Origin: Desulfobulbus rhabdoformis | Lineage (GTDB): Bacteria; Desulfobacterota; Desulfobulbia; Desulfobulbales; Desulfobulbaceae | NCBI RefSeq assembly: GCF_016919065.1 | Contig: NZ_JAFFQA010000049.1 | Coordinates: 1 to 36,443 of the forward strand | Direction of reading: 5' to 3' | Length of the DNA stretch: 36,443 nucleotides | Shown here: piece after piece, positions 15,226 through 24,000 of the stretch | Numbering within the stretch: the first letter of the stretch is position 1 | Layout of the letters: every line of letters begins with the position of its first letter | The notes under the pieces: generated by a model | The model's input: only the letters and a program-made list of their open reading frames with translations | What the model was told of the DNA's origin: nothing | The model's database searches: none | Made by a program: the position numbers and the translations under genes

Positions 15226-16965
15226 ATGCCGAGCCTGATACAGCCAACATTATTCGACCTACTTGATGTTCCGGCCTTTCCGAGACCTGCGGCGGTCACG
15301 AACGCGATTGAAACACTGGCTTCAAACAGTGGCATCGAGGCGCGAGGGGCAATCTTTACGCGCATCGAGGTCGTTGATTTTATTCTCGACCTGGTTGGCT
15401 ACGTCGCCGATGAGCCATTGCACCACCTTCGCATTCTGGAGCCCTCTTTTGGCGAAGGCGATTTCCTTCTTCCGATTATTGAACGACTCCTTTCTGCGTG
15501 GCGGGAAAATGGCGGGAATGTTTCTTCCGCTGGCGTTGAATTGGGAGAAGCCATTCGTGGCGTGGAGCTGCACAGGGAAACCTTTGTCTCAACACGCAAG
15601 ATTGTCGTCAACCGCCTTATCAAGGAGGGGATTTCGGCATCCGTGGCTTCAGAGCTCGCCGACCAATGGCTGATTCAGGGGGACTTCCTTCTTGAGCGGC
15701 AAAGCGCCCGCTTTGATTTCGTTGTCGGTAATCCGCCATATGTCCGGCAAGAGCTGATTCCAGCGCCGTTGTTGTCTGAATACCGTCGCCGCTATCAGAC
15801 GATGTATGACCGCGCCGACCTCTACATTCCCTTCATCGAACATTCGCTGTCACTTCTCGACAAAGGCGGAACTCTTGGTTTTATCTGCGCCGACCGCTGG
15901 ATGAAAAACCGCTATGGCGGTCCATTGCGGGAGTTCATAGCAAGAGGTTTCCATCTCAAAGCCTATGTCGATATGGTGGATACCAACGCCTTTCATTCCG
16001 AAGTCAGTGCCTATCCCGCGATCACCGTCATTGAGAAGACGAAAGCAGGCGCAACCCGGATTGCCCACAGGCCCAAGATTGAGAAAAAGGCGTTATCTGC
16101 TGTTGCCGCAGAAATCAGGTCTGAAGCCCTGTCCAAAGACTCATCTGTCCGGGAAATGGTTGGAGTGGCAAGTGGTTCGGAACCTTGGCTTTTGGAATCA
16201 TCGGATCAAATGTCGCTGATTCGACGTATCGAAAGCCACTTTCCCGCACTAGAACATGCTGGCTGTAAGGTCGGAATTGGTGTGGCCACTGGCGCTGATA
16301 AGGCGTTCATCGGGGATTTCGAATCTCTTGACGTCGAGCCCGACCGAAAACTTCCTCTTGTGGCGACCCGTGACATTCAATCCGGTGAAGTCGTCTGGCA
16401 AGGTCAAGGAGTTATCAATCCGTTCGCAGATGACGGCGGCCTTGTCGATTTGCGGGATTATCCCAAATTGGGCAGCTACCTTGAAGAGCGCAAGGCGGTC
16501 ATTGCAAAGCGCCACTGTGCCCAGAAAGCACCGTCAAATTGGTATCGGACGATTGACCGGATATGGCCGGAGCTCACCAGTAAACCAAAGTTGCTGATAC
16601 CGGATATCAAAGGCGAGGCTCATATCGTTTTTGAGCCCGGCAAACTCTATCCGCACCACAATCTTTACTATGTAATCTCGGATACCTGGGATTTGCGGGC
16701 ATTGCAGGCGGTGTTGCTCTCCAGCATCGCCAAGCTCTTTGTGGCAACCTACTCGACGAAAATGCGCGGAGGCTACTTTCGCTTTCAGGCTCAGTACCTG
16801 CGGCGCATCCGTATCCCATTCTGGCAGGACGTATCCGAGAATCTCCGGAGGGAATTGATCCATGCCGCGACCTTCCGCGATCTTGACGCCTGTAACAGAG
16901 CGGTTTTCAAACTTTACAAACTGAACCAAGAAGAACGATCCGCTCTTGGCGGCAATGGAGAATAA
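15226..16965 (+). CDS. Type II N6-adenine DNA methyltransferase (PaeR7I/XhoI-type)
   Basis: The product is 579 aa. The SAM-binding motif region is LEPSFGEGDF (residues 71-80) and the catalytic motif is NPPY (169-172), in VVGNPPYVRQELIP. The C-terminal half carries a TaqI-like target recognition domain ending in YFRFQAQYLRRIRIPFW. The gene precedes an XhoI-family endonuclease by 2 bases, so it should methylate adenine in the same site, probably CTCGAG. It protects both phage and host DNA from the partner enzyme. Confidence 0.88.
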   Translation: MPSLIQPTLFDLLDVPAFPRPAAVTNAIETLASNSGIEARGAIFTRIEVVDFILDLVGYVADEPLHHLRILEPSFGEGDFLLPIIERLLSAWRENGGNVSSAGVELGEAIRGVELHRETFVSTRKIVVNRLIKEGISASVASELADQWLIQGDFLLERQSARFDFVVGNPPYVRQELIPAPLLSEYRRRYQTMYDRADLYIPFIEHSLSLLDKGGTLGFICADRWMKNRYGGPLREFIARGFHLKAYVDMVDTNAFHSEVSAYPAITVIEKTKAGATRIAHRPKIEKKALSAVAAEIRSEALSKDSSVREMVGVASGSEPWLLESSDQMSLIRRIESHFPALEHAGCKVGIGVATGADKAFIGDFESLDVEPDRKLPLVATRDIQSGEVVWQGQGVINPFADDGGLVDLRDYPKLGSYLEERKAVIAKRHCAQKAPSNWYRTIDRIWPELTSKPKLLIPDIKGEAHIVFEPGKLYPHHNLYYVISDTWDLRALQAVLLSSIAKLFVATYSTKMRGGYFRFQAQYLRRIRIPFWQDVSENLRRELIHAATFRDLDACNRAVFKLYKLNQEERSALGGNGE

Positions 16966-16967
16966 CA

Positions 16968-17708
16968 ATGGCAATTGATCTTGTGGATTACGAGCGCAAG
17001 GCTCATGAAGCTGTGCAGGCGTTTTGGGGAAACCGGGAAGCCGCCAGGCAGAAGCAAATTGAATCGGGCAAGGCCGACCAGGGCGAACGCGCAGGCGTGA
17101 CCGCTGGCAAAAATATGGATGGGTTCATTGCTTTGATACTCGATATCATTCGAGCCAATGGACTCGCCCATGCCGACATCCATCAGAAACGCGCCGTCCT
17201 GACGCTGCCCGGTTTCTTTCGGCCAACCAAACTCTGGGATCTGCTGGTCATCCACAAGGGTGAACTGATCGCGGCTATCGAACTGAAAAGCCAGGTCGGA
17301 CCTTCCTTCGGCAACAACTTCAACAACCGGACGGAAGAGTCCATCGGCACAGCCCATGATTTATGGACAGCATACCGAGAAGGGGCATTCGGCAAACAGC
17401 CCCGCCCATTTGTAGGCTGGCTGATGCTGGTTGAGGACGCGCCCGAATCCCGGTCTCCGGTCAAGGACAACTCGCCTCATTTTCCCGTGTTCGAGGAATT
17501 CAAGGGCGCATCCTATCTCCAGCGGTACGATTTGCTGTGCCAGAAGTTGACTCAGGAACAGCTCTACACAACCGCTTCGGTAATCGCCTCTCCGCGAACA
17601 GCCGCTGACAGCGGTGATTTTTCCTCGTTGTCATCAATGACCAGTCTCAAGACCTTCGTCTCCTCTCTTGCCGGGCACATCGCAGGCGAAGCGGCAAGAC
17701 TTGAGTAG
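16968..17708 (+). CDS. Type II restriction endonuclease, PaeR7I/XhoI family
   Basis: The product is 246 aa. It contains the PD-(D/E)xK-like core D91 ... E105-L-K107 (KLWDLLVIHKGELIAAIELKSQ), followed by GPSFGNNFNNRTEESIGTA, which is characteristic of the XhoI/PaeR7I family. Members cut C^TCGAG; that specificity is inferred from family, not seen directly. The gene ends 3 bases before the stop of the convergent phage head gene, so the cargo abuts the phage gene very closely. Confidence 0.85.
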   Translation: MAIDLVDYERKAHEAVQAFWGNREAARQKQIESGKADQGERAGVTAGKNMDGFIALILDIIRANGLAHADIHQKRAVLTLPGFFRPTKLWDLLVIHKGELIAAIELKSQVGPSFGNNFNNRTEESIGTAHDLWTAYREGAFGKQPRPFVGWLMLVEDAPESRSPVKDNSPHFPVFEEFKGASYLQRYDLLCQKLTQEQLYTTASVIASPRTAADSGDFSSLSSMTSLKTFVSSLAGHIAGEAARLE

Positions 17709-17711
17709 TTA

Positions 17712-19274
17712 TCAGGAACCTGCCTTCACCTGCCGGAGAATCCACTTCCTCAACGTTTCCTCGGTCGCCAGCCGGATCAACGCCTCGACGAGCTGCTGCT
17801 TGTTCTTGAGGATGCCGATACCGTGCTTCTGTTTGGCCGCCGCGAGTTCCTTGCCCATCAGGCCGCTGTGGTCCACGCCGGGCTCCAGCTTGTCCAGCAG
17901 CTCGATGGTCTCCTGCTTGGTCATGTTGAGGGAGATGCCGTTTTCCTTCGCCATCTCCTTGAGCTGCTGGGCGGTCATGCCCTCCAGCCCCTCGGCGGGA
18001 GGGATCTTCGCCATCTGGGCGGCGAGCAGCTTGGCCTGTCTGAGTTCCGCCTGCTTCAGTCCCAGCAGCTCGACCAGTTCTTCCTTGGTCCGCAGCAGAC
18101 CGATCTTGTGTTCCTTGAGCTTGGCGCTGAGCGCCGCTCCGGCCAGGTCACCGTGATCGATCCCCGGTTCGGCCAGATCGAGCAGCTTGATGAAATCGGC
18201 CTTGGTCCGGGCAATGGCCACGCCGTTCTGTTTCGCCAGGGTCTGGAGCTGTTTGACCGTCAGCGAACCGAGGTCGGCGATGTCGCCGGTTTCAAAGGCG
18301 CTCTTGAGCTTGGCGTTCTCCTTGGCCTGGGCATCGGCCATGCCTTCCAGCACATGGGGCGGTAGAATGCAGGCGTCCCCCTGCGATGCCTGGGCGGCGG
18401 CCTTGGTTGCCATCTCGCTACCGCAGACGGTCATCGGCCAGGCCACGATGTTGGTACAGCGGCAGTGCGGATGCGCGGGTTGCTGGGGGAACTTGTCGAT
18501 GGGAAAGGTCTTGCCGTCCAGGCCGCCGCAGACCGGGCACATGCGCTCATCCTCCATGGCCAGCCATTCCAGTTTCTGGATGCCGACCCGCTCGTGGAAT
18601 TTGAGCCTGCCCATGTTGTGGGCGCGGAGGACCTCGGTGCGGGCGATCATCTCCATGCGGTACTGAGCCTTGTTGAACACCCGGCTTCCGGCCTGGCGAA
18701 AGGAGTCCTTGTCGATGATCACCTTGCCCATATCCCGGACGATGTCGTCGGCTCCCTTGCCCGTGGCGACGCCGTTCAGGATGGTGCGCTTGATGCCGTC
18801 TGCGAGTTCGCGGTGAACGTCACCGGCGAGTGTGAGGTTGTACTGCGCCATGAAGTCGAGAGCATTGGTGTCGACGATGGTGAACACCTTGGTGGCCAGC
18901 TTGTCGATGCCTTCGGGTTTGAGGTCGGCGTAGAACGGCAGCGCCGCGTCGGCGAGTTCGCCGATTCCCTGCTGGATGCCGAGCTTGAAGGAGTCCTTGG
19001 TTGTCTTGCGAAAGACCAGGGTCTGCTCCCGCTTGAGCCGCTTCATGGTGTCGTCGAGTTCGAGCTGGAGCTTTTCCAGCCCTTTGAGGGCGGCGAGCTT
19101 GTTGTCCGGCAGGGAGCCGAGGGAGCGGTACTGGAGAATGGCGCGGGCGACCTCGTCTTCGGCCTGTTTCAGTGCCTGGGTGAGTTGGGCCGTGACCTGG
19201 TCGTTGTAGCGGTTGCGGGCCGTCAGGCTTTTCAGGGTGGCCGCCTGGATGCGCTGCTTGAGGTCCGACGGCAT
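17712..19274 (-). CDS. Mu gpF/SPP1 gp7-type head morphogenesis protein with repeated SAP/HeH-like C-terminus
   Basis: The product is 520 aa. Residues 1-180 are helical. The middle holds the head morphogenesis domain: IARTEVLRAHNMGRLKFHERVG, then EDERMCPVCGGLDGKTFPIDKF and HPHCRCTN, a Cys/His cluster typical of gpF-like proteins. The last 200 residues hold four helix-extension-helix-like units in two long repeats. These begin LTVKQLQTLAKQNGVAIA, LSAKLKEHKIGLLRTKEEL, MTAQQLKEMAKENGISL and LAAAKQKHGIGILKNKQQL. The protein should be a minor head component acting with the portal. Start and portal stop overlap (TGATG). Confidence 0.82.
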   Translation of the reverse strand: MPSDLKQRIQAATLKSLTARNRYNDQVTAQLTQALKQAEDEVARAILQYRSLGSLPDNKLAALKGLEKLQLELDDTMKRLKREQTLVFRKTTKDSFKLGIQQGIGELADAALPFYADLKPEGIDKLATKVFTIVDTNALDFMAQYNLTLAGDVHRELADGIKRTILNGVATGKGADDIVRDMGKVIIDKDSFRQAGSRVFNKAQYRMEMIARTEVLRAHNMGRLKFHERVGIQKLEWLAMEDERMCPVCGGLDGKTFPIDKFPQQPAHPHCRCTNIVAWPMTVCGSEMATKAAAQASQGDACILPPHVLEGMADAQAKENAKLKSAFETGDIADLGSLTVKQLQTLAKQNGVAIARTKADFIKLLDLAEPGIDHGDLAGAALSAKLKEHKIGLLRTKEELVELLGLKQAELRQAKLLAAQMAKIPPAEGLEGMTAQQLKEMAKENGISLNMTKQETIELLDKLEPGVDHSGLMGKELAAAKQKHGIGILKNKQQLVEALIRLATEETLRKWILRQVKAGS

Positions 19275-20782
19275 CAGCGGGGCTCCCGGCGGTCGATGAA
19301 ACGACAGGCCGGGGCGTCGAAGGTGCGCTCGCTGTTGTGAACCCGGCAGTGGTTGGTGTCAGCAATGAAGTGGCTGCACTCGTCGCACACGGCAGCAATG
19401 CCGGTGGACTCCAGGTCGCCCGACCAGACCAATGCCGCCTCCGCCGTGGGTTCATCGTCCTCGGCCGGAATCCCGAGCATCTTCCGGGCGCGAGGCACGC
19501 TGAGGATGCCGGAGACGACCATATCCACCACCGGCTTCACCTGTTTCTCGTCCATCAGGTCGATCTGCTTACGTTCGGTCTCGCGGTTGGCGGCCTCGAT
19601 GTCCGGGTCCAGGTCCATCTTGAGCTGAAGGCTGGAGCGGCTGATGAGTTTGCGGTCGTAGAGTTCGATGAGGAGCTTCTTGAAATCGACCGCGTCGCTG
19701 GGGTCGAGGTCGTTGAAGATGAACTGGATGCTCTTGTCGCCGTGGCCGTTCAGCTCCATCCAGTCGTCGAACACCCAGTCGAGGAGCTTGCGTGCGGCCT
19801 GTTTGATCTCGCGGATCATGACCATCATCTTCTGCATGCTCACCGAGGCAGTGGCGAAATTCGGACCGTCGCCGGTCACCAGCGAGCGAGACAGACCCAG
19901 GGCTACCACGATGTCTTCCTTCACCTCCTTTACCTTGTCCTCGACGTTGAGGACCTGACCGTCGGTGCCGTGGGTTTCGACATTGACGTAGAACGGGACC
20001 ACCAGGCCACTTTTCATGTCCATCTTGTTGACCATGTCGCGAACCTGTTCGAGCATCCGCTGGTCCGGCATCACCATCTTCTGGCCGAACGCGCCGCCCA
20101 CCTTGAGCAGACGGAACGGCGTGGCCCAGCGCTTGGCGATGGCCTGTTCGGCCCGGCGGTAATCGCGCAGCAGTTCGATGGCTTGAAAGGCGGGAAGCAC
20201 GAGGGAGTTGCCCCTGGGCGAAAAGGCGGGTGCGTCCCATTTGAGATGGACCACCTGCTCGACGGGCAGCGGGATGGATTCGCCACCGCCGGGGGTGTCC
20301 TCGGGAAATTGCCGGGCCTCGATCAGTTCGCCCTGGGCGTATTTGACCTTGACCGAAACCGGGTTGACACAGACCAGCTCCTCGATGTCCTGGCCGGACT
20401 TGGTGAAGCGCTTGAAGCCGATGGCGTCGCCTTTCACCAGGAGCTGAAGAACCATGTCCTTGATGAACTGCGAGACGTTCAGCCGCCAGGCGGCCTCCAG
20501 AGCCTGTTCCTTGAGGTTCTCGTCATCGCTGGTGATCTTGATCTCGTCGCCCACGGCGAAAGTGCGCCAAGAGTTGACGCAGTTCTTCACCAGCGGCTCC
20601 TCGACGTAGTATTCCCAGGCCTTGCGGGCGCGTTCTTCCCAGGTGGCCGGAATCGCTTCGGCGGCGTTGACCTTGCTGAAGGCGGCCGAGTCGAGCGCTG
20701 CCGCTGCGGCCAGCGGCGCGATGACAAAGCCGGTGGTGTCCAGGCTTTCGGGTTGTTCGTCCTGATGGGCGGTGCTTTCCAC
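19274..20782 (-). CDS. Portal protein
   Basis: The product is about 502 aa from GTG 20782, chosen because GAGAGG lies 5 bases upstream; an ATG at 20821 would add 13 residues but has no clear binding site. Motifs such as EEPLVKNCVNSWRTFAVGDEI, FSPRGNSLVLPAFQAIELLRDYRRAEQAIAKRWATP and GDGPNFATASVSMQKMMVMIREI are typical of phage portals. The C-terminus adds a Cys/His cluster (CDECSHF ... HCRVH ... ACRF) that may bind zinc. The portal forms the dodecameric DNA entry ring. It is followed by the gpF-like protein and preceded by promoter copy 3. Confidence 0.88.
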   Translation of the reverse strand: MESTAHQDEQPESLDTTGFVIAPLAAAAALDSAAFSKVNAAEAIPATWEERARKAWEYYVEEPLVKNCVNSWRTFAVGDEIKITSDDENLKEQALEAAWRLNVSQFIKDMVLQLLVKGDAIGFKRFTKSGQDIEELVCVNPVSVKVKYAQGELIEARQFPEDTPGGGESIPLPVEQVVHLKWDAPAFSPRGNSLVLPAFQAIELLRDYRRAEQAIAKRWATPFRLLKVGGAFGQKMVMPDQRMLEQVRDMVNKMDMKSGLVVPFYVNVETHGTDGQVLNVEDKVKEVKEDIVVALGLSRSLVTGDGPNFATASVSMQKMMVMIREIKQAARKLLDWVFDDWMELNGHGDKSIQFIFNDLDPSDAVDFKKLLIELYDRKLISRSSLQLKMDLDPDIEAANRETERKQIDLMDEKQVKPVVDMVVSGILSVPRARKMLGIPAEDDEPTAEAALVWSGDLESTGIAAVCDECSHFIADTNHCRVHNSERTFDAPACRFIDRREPR

Positions 20783-20855
20783 GTGATCCTCTCGGTAGTT
20801 TCGGCCATGACAGCCGCACATCCGGCCCGTGTGGGCCGAACCCGGCTCGATGCCG

Positions 20856-20887
20856 GTTACTTACCGGAGATGGGTGGAAAGCGTCGG
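20856..20887 (-). promoter_or_regulatory. Phage bipartite promoter element, copy 3
   Basis: The minus strand reads CCGAC, 15 bases, then CCGGTAAGTAAC, about 75 bases before the portal start. The spacer sequence is unrelated to copies 1 and 2, while both blocks and the spacing are kept. This argues for functional conservation rather than recent duplication. Confidence 0.7.
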
Positions 20888-20913
20888 AGGATGAGTTTGG
20901 CGGGTGGTCAATA

Positions 20914-20955
20914 TGCAAAACCTCTTCATTTGAGAAGAAGTAAAGAGGTTTTGCA
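20914..20955. repeat. 13-bp inverted repeat upstream of cargo 3
   Basis: Perfect arms TGCAAAACCTCTT (20914-20926) and AAGAGGTTTTGCA (20943-20955) flank a 16-base loop. It lies between phage promoter copy 3 and the ATPase cargo gene. It could be an operator, a terminator insulating the two, or a recombination site. Confidence 0.7.
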
Positions 20956-20999
20956 TCAGACTGCATTGAGGCGGCCGAGGCCGAAACCAGAAATTTACC

Positions 21000-21029
21000 T
21001 TGCCATTTCAAGCCTAAACTGGCAATAAT
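21000..21029 (+). promoter_or_regulatory. Candidate sigma70 promoter of the AAA ATPase gene
   Basis: TTGCCA at 21000-21005, an 18-base spacer and AATAAT at 21024-21029. It lies about 50 bases upstream of the ATG at 21082 in a locally AT-rich stretch. Confidence 0.4.
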
Positions 21030-21081
21030 TATTTCCGGTTGTTATATTGACCGGAAAAATTGATAGCCGGAGGTTTTCGCG

Positions 21082-22392
21082 ATGATTGACATGCTTAAAG
21101 AAATAATCCTCGATTTTCAGGAGATTGACCTTCCGACGGGTGTGCCCAGGCGGGTTGCTGTTTCGCCAGTGCCGGGAAAAGCCACGGTTTGCATCGGTGT
21201 GCGCCGCAGCGGTAAATCGACTTTCATGTTCCAGCTTATGAAGAAGCTGCAGGACACTGGCGTTGCCCGTCAGAACATCCTCTATCTGAACTTCTTCGAT
21301 GATCGTCTGCATAGTCTGCAACACGACAATCTGGGTGTGATTCTGGAAGCCTACTTTTCGCTCTATCCGGAAAAAAAGAATGCCGAGAAGGTTTATTGCT
21401 TTTTCGATGAGATCCAGGTCGTACCTGGCTGGGAGCCCTTCGTTGACCGCTTGATGCGCATGGAAAAGTGCGAGGTGTACATTACCGGGTCGTCGGCTCA
21501 GATGCTCTCACGAGAGATAGCGACCCAGATGCGCGGCCGGGCACTCTCCTGGGAAATGTTCCCGTTTTCATTCCGGGAGTTTCTCGACTACAAGGGGATC
21601 GAGAGCGACGGTCCACTCTCGACCAAAAAACGTCTGACTGTCCAGAAGGCATTCGAGGAGTACTGGGAAACCGGTGGCTTCCCCGAGGTTGCAGGCCTTA
21701 ACCGTATGCTGCGAATCAAGACCCACCAAGAGTATTTCAACGCAATGCTGTTCCGGGACCTTGTTGAACGCCATGATATCTCTCACCCCAAGGCGGTCAC
21801 GGATCTGGCGCATTGGCTGGTGGACAATACGGGTTCCCTCTATTCCATCAACAACCTGACCGGCTACCTGAAATCCCTGGGGCACAAAGCGCCGAAACCC
21901 GCCGTCTCCGATTATCTCGAATGGTTCGAGGATGCCTACGTTCTGTTCACGGTGCGCATCTTTGACGCCTCGCTGGCCCGGGCCAACACCAACCCCAAGA
22001 AGATTTACTGCGTCGATCACGCGCTGGTGACGTCGATCAGCTCCGGCATTCTGGTCAACTCGGGCCATCTTCTGGAGAACCTGGTGTTCACCGCGCTGCG
22101 TCGGGTCACGCCGGATATCTTTTACTACAAGACCAAGGCGGGCCGGGAGGTTGATTTCATCGCCGGACGACAAGGCCCGTCCCGCATGCTTGTTCAGGTT
22201 TGTGAATCGATGGCCGACCAGCAAACCCGCAAGCGGGAAACCACCGCGCTTGCCGAAGCCATGACCGAACTGAAACTGTCGCATGGCATTATCGTGACGC
22301 GTAACGAGGAAGAGCAGATACAGGTAGATTCCGGAAAAATTGACGTGGTGCCCGCCTGGCGGTTTCTGCTGAACATGCCGGAAAACGCCTGA
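21082..22392 (+). CDS. AAA_14/DUF4143 ATPase (cargo 3)
   Basis: The product is 436 aa. Walker A is GVRRSGKST (39-47), the acidic Walker B pair is D109-E110 in VYCFFDEIQ, and a sensor segment follows (VYITGSSAQMLS). The second half is the DUF4143 domain. It contains winged-helix-like parts and ends in KTKAGREVDFIAG, which resembles a PD-(D/E)xK nuclease core. GGAGG lies 8 bases before the ATG. Proteins of this family are common, mobile and poorly characterised. As the sole gene of cargo 3, on the strand opposite to the phage genes, it may serve defence or superinfection exclusion, but nothing in the sequence proves it. Confidence 0.85.
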   Translation: MIDMLKEIILDFQEIDLPTGVPRRVAVSPVPGKATVCIGVRRSGKSTFMFQLMKKLQDTGVARQNILYLNFFDDRLHSLQHDNLGVILEAYFSLYPEKKNAEKVYCFFDEIQVVPGWEPFVDRLMRMEKCEVYITGSSAQMLSREIATQMRGRALSWEMFPFSFREFLDYKGIESDGPLSTKKRLTVQKAFEEYWETGGFPEVAGLNRMLRIKTHQEYFNAMLFRDLVERHDISHPKAVTDLAHWLVDNTGSLYSINNLTGYLKSLGHKAPKPAVSDYLEWFEDAYVLFTVRIFDASLARANTNPKKIYCVDHALVTSISSGILVNSGHLLENLVFTALRRVTPDIFYYKTKAGREVDFIAGRQGPSRMLVQVCESMADQQTRKRETTALAEAMTELKLSHGIIVTRNEEEQIQVDSGKIDVVPAWRFLLNMPENA

Positions 22393-22476
22393 CATCCAAG
22401 CCACGGCCATTCCCTGGCCCTCGGGCATCAGACCTATTGTTGCCACTTCCACAAAACTGGTAACGATTTGTCTGGT

Positions 22477-24000
22477 TCAGATAAAAATCGGGTTGGTGAG
22501 CACCGGCTTGAGTGAGACCACCTCTTCGCCGACCGGGTCGAGGTTGCCTTCCTCCCGGATCAGCATGGCGCAGCGCACCGCGTCGATGATATGGTCGTTG
22601 CCCTTGGAATAGATGATCTTGCCGTCCCGCAGGGTGTAGGTGTGGGTGGTGAACTGGTCCTCCACCTCCAGGTCGTCCGAGGGGAAAATGACCTGCTTAC
22701 GCTGCAGGGCTCCGTTGATGAGGCTGGTCATCAGCTCCTTGGTCCGCTTCTTGATTTCCTTGCCGTCGCGGACCGCCAGCCGGGTCATGCCGCCGAAGTC
22801 GTATCCCTTGAGCCTGCCTTCCAGCTCCAGCCCTTTGTACTTGTCCAGGGTGAGCAATTCCTGAACCACCGCCAGACCGTTCCCACCGTTGTCCACGCCG
22901 ATGCCAGCCGGGGTGTAGTAACGCTCCAGCAGCGCGATGATCTGGGCGATGTGCGGATAGGAAACGTGTTCAAGATGCACGCGCAGGATCATCTTCAGCA
23001 GCGTCCGCTCGCCGACCTCCATCTCCTGAAATACGACGATCTCGGTGGGGTCGTTGGTGTAGCCCAGGTCGCCGCCGACCCAGAACTGCCCGCTGCGGGG
23101 AGTGAGGTTGAGCAGCATCTCCAGCCGGTCGTGGGCCGCTTCCTCGGTATCGCAATCGCGCAGCTCGGAATCGGTGATGACGATCTTCTGGTACTCCAGC
23201 AGATCCTGCCGACAGAGGTTGAACTGCTCGACATTGAAGGCCCCATAGGAAGGCTTGCCGTGTTCACCGGCCACCTCGTGCTGCCAGCCGGAGCTGTCGC
23301 GGCCGCCGTAGAACTCCAGCAGTTCGGCCTCGCGATCTTCGGTCCACAGGGGATTGAGCCAGGACGGCCAGCGGAACACATGGAACTGCTCCGACGAGGT
23401 GAGCCGGTAATAGGTGGTGTCGCGCAGGCCGTTGGGCGTGGAGTAGATGCGCAGGGTTCCCCCGGCCTTGAGGCACTGGCGCAGCGCCTTCCAGGCCCGT
23501 TCGGTCAGCCAGGCTCCTTCATCGACCCAGACGCGGCCCACGTGCAGGGACCGGAAGGCGTCGCCATAGGCCCCGGCCGGGCGGAAATAGAGCACCGAAC
23601 CGTTGGTGAACTCCAGCCGGAAATAGGGTTTGCGGTGGATTTTGGGTTTGCCATATTTGGTCAGGGCGATGCTGTTCATCAGATCCGGGTTGGTGTCGAG
23701 CTGGAACTCGATCTCCTCGATGATGGTATCGAGGTGCCCCTGGTGTGGAGCCGCGATGAGGCCCTGGCCGCCTCGGGTGGTGAAGGCGTAATGGAGCGCG
23801 TCGGTCGAGAGCACGATGGACTTGCCCACGTCCCGGCCGTCGAGGTGGATGATGTTCTTGGCCGGGCAACGCAGGTCCTCCACCTGGTGCGGCCAGTAGT
23901 CGCGGCCTGAGCCATCCCGGTTGTAGAGGTAGGCTTGCCCCCACAACACGGGATCGCTCAGGGTCGCCGCGAGTTTGCGCTCCTTGTCGGTTACCGCCAT
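22477..24000 (-). CDS. Terminase large subunit
   Basis: The product is 507 aa. The ATPase half has a Walker A-like LDGRDVGKSI (about 53-62), APHQGHLDT, and Walker B VWVDEGAW (157-164), followed by a coupling motif (RIYSTPNG). The nuclease half starts with the metal-binding GGDLGYTNDPT (D311) and ends near NDHIIDAVRCA. The enzyme packages and cuts phage DNA. The start overlaps the stop of the upstream 92-aa gene. It is separated from the portal by cargo 3, whereas phages normally keep these two genes adjacent. Confidence 0.92.
   Translation of the reverse strand: MAVTDKERKLAATLSDPVLWGQAYLYNRDGSGRDYWPHQVEDLRCPAKNIIHLDGRDVGKSIVLSTDALHYAFTTRGGQGLIAAPHQGHLDTIIEEIEFQLDTNPDLMNSIALTKYGKPKIHRKPYFRLEFTNGSVLYFRPAGAYGDAFRSLHVGRVWVDEGAWLTERAWKALRQCLKAGGTLRIYSTPNGLRDTTYYRLTSSEQFHVFRWPSWLNPLWTEDREAELLEFYGGRDSSGWQHEVAGEHGKPSYGAFNVEQFNLCRQDLLEYQKIVITDSELRDCDTEEAAHDRLEMLLNLTPRSGQFWVGGDLGYTNDPTEIVVFQEMEVGERTLLKMILRVHLEHVSYPHIAQIIALLERYYTPAGIGVDNGGNGLAVVQELLTLDKYKGLELEGRLKGYDFGGMTRLAVRDGKEIKKRTKELMTSLINGALQRKQVIFPSDDLEVEDQFTTHTYTLRDGKIIYSKGNDHIIDAVRCAMLIREEGNLDPVGEEVVSLKPVLTNPIFI

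Noticed and set aside
22405..22419. GGCCA-TTCCC-TGGCC hairpin after the AAA ATPase as a terminator
   Set aside because: The stem is only 5 bp and no T-run follows on the plus strand.
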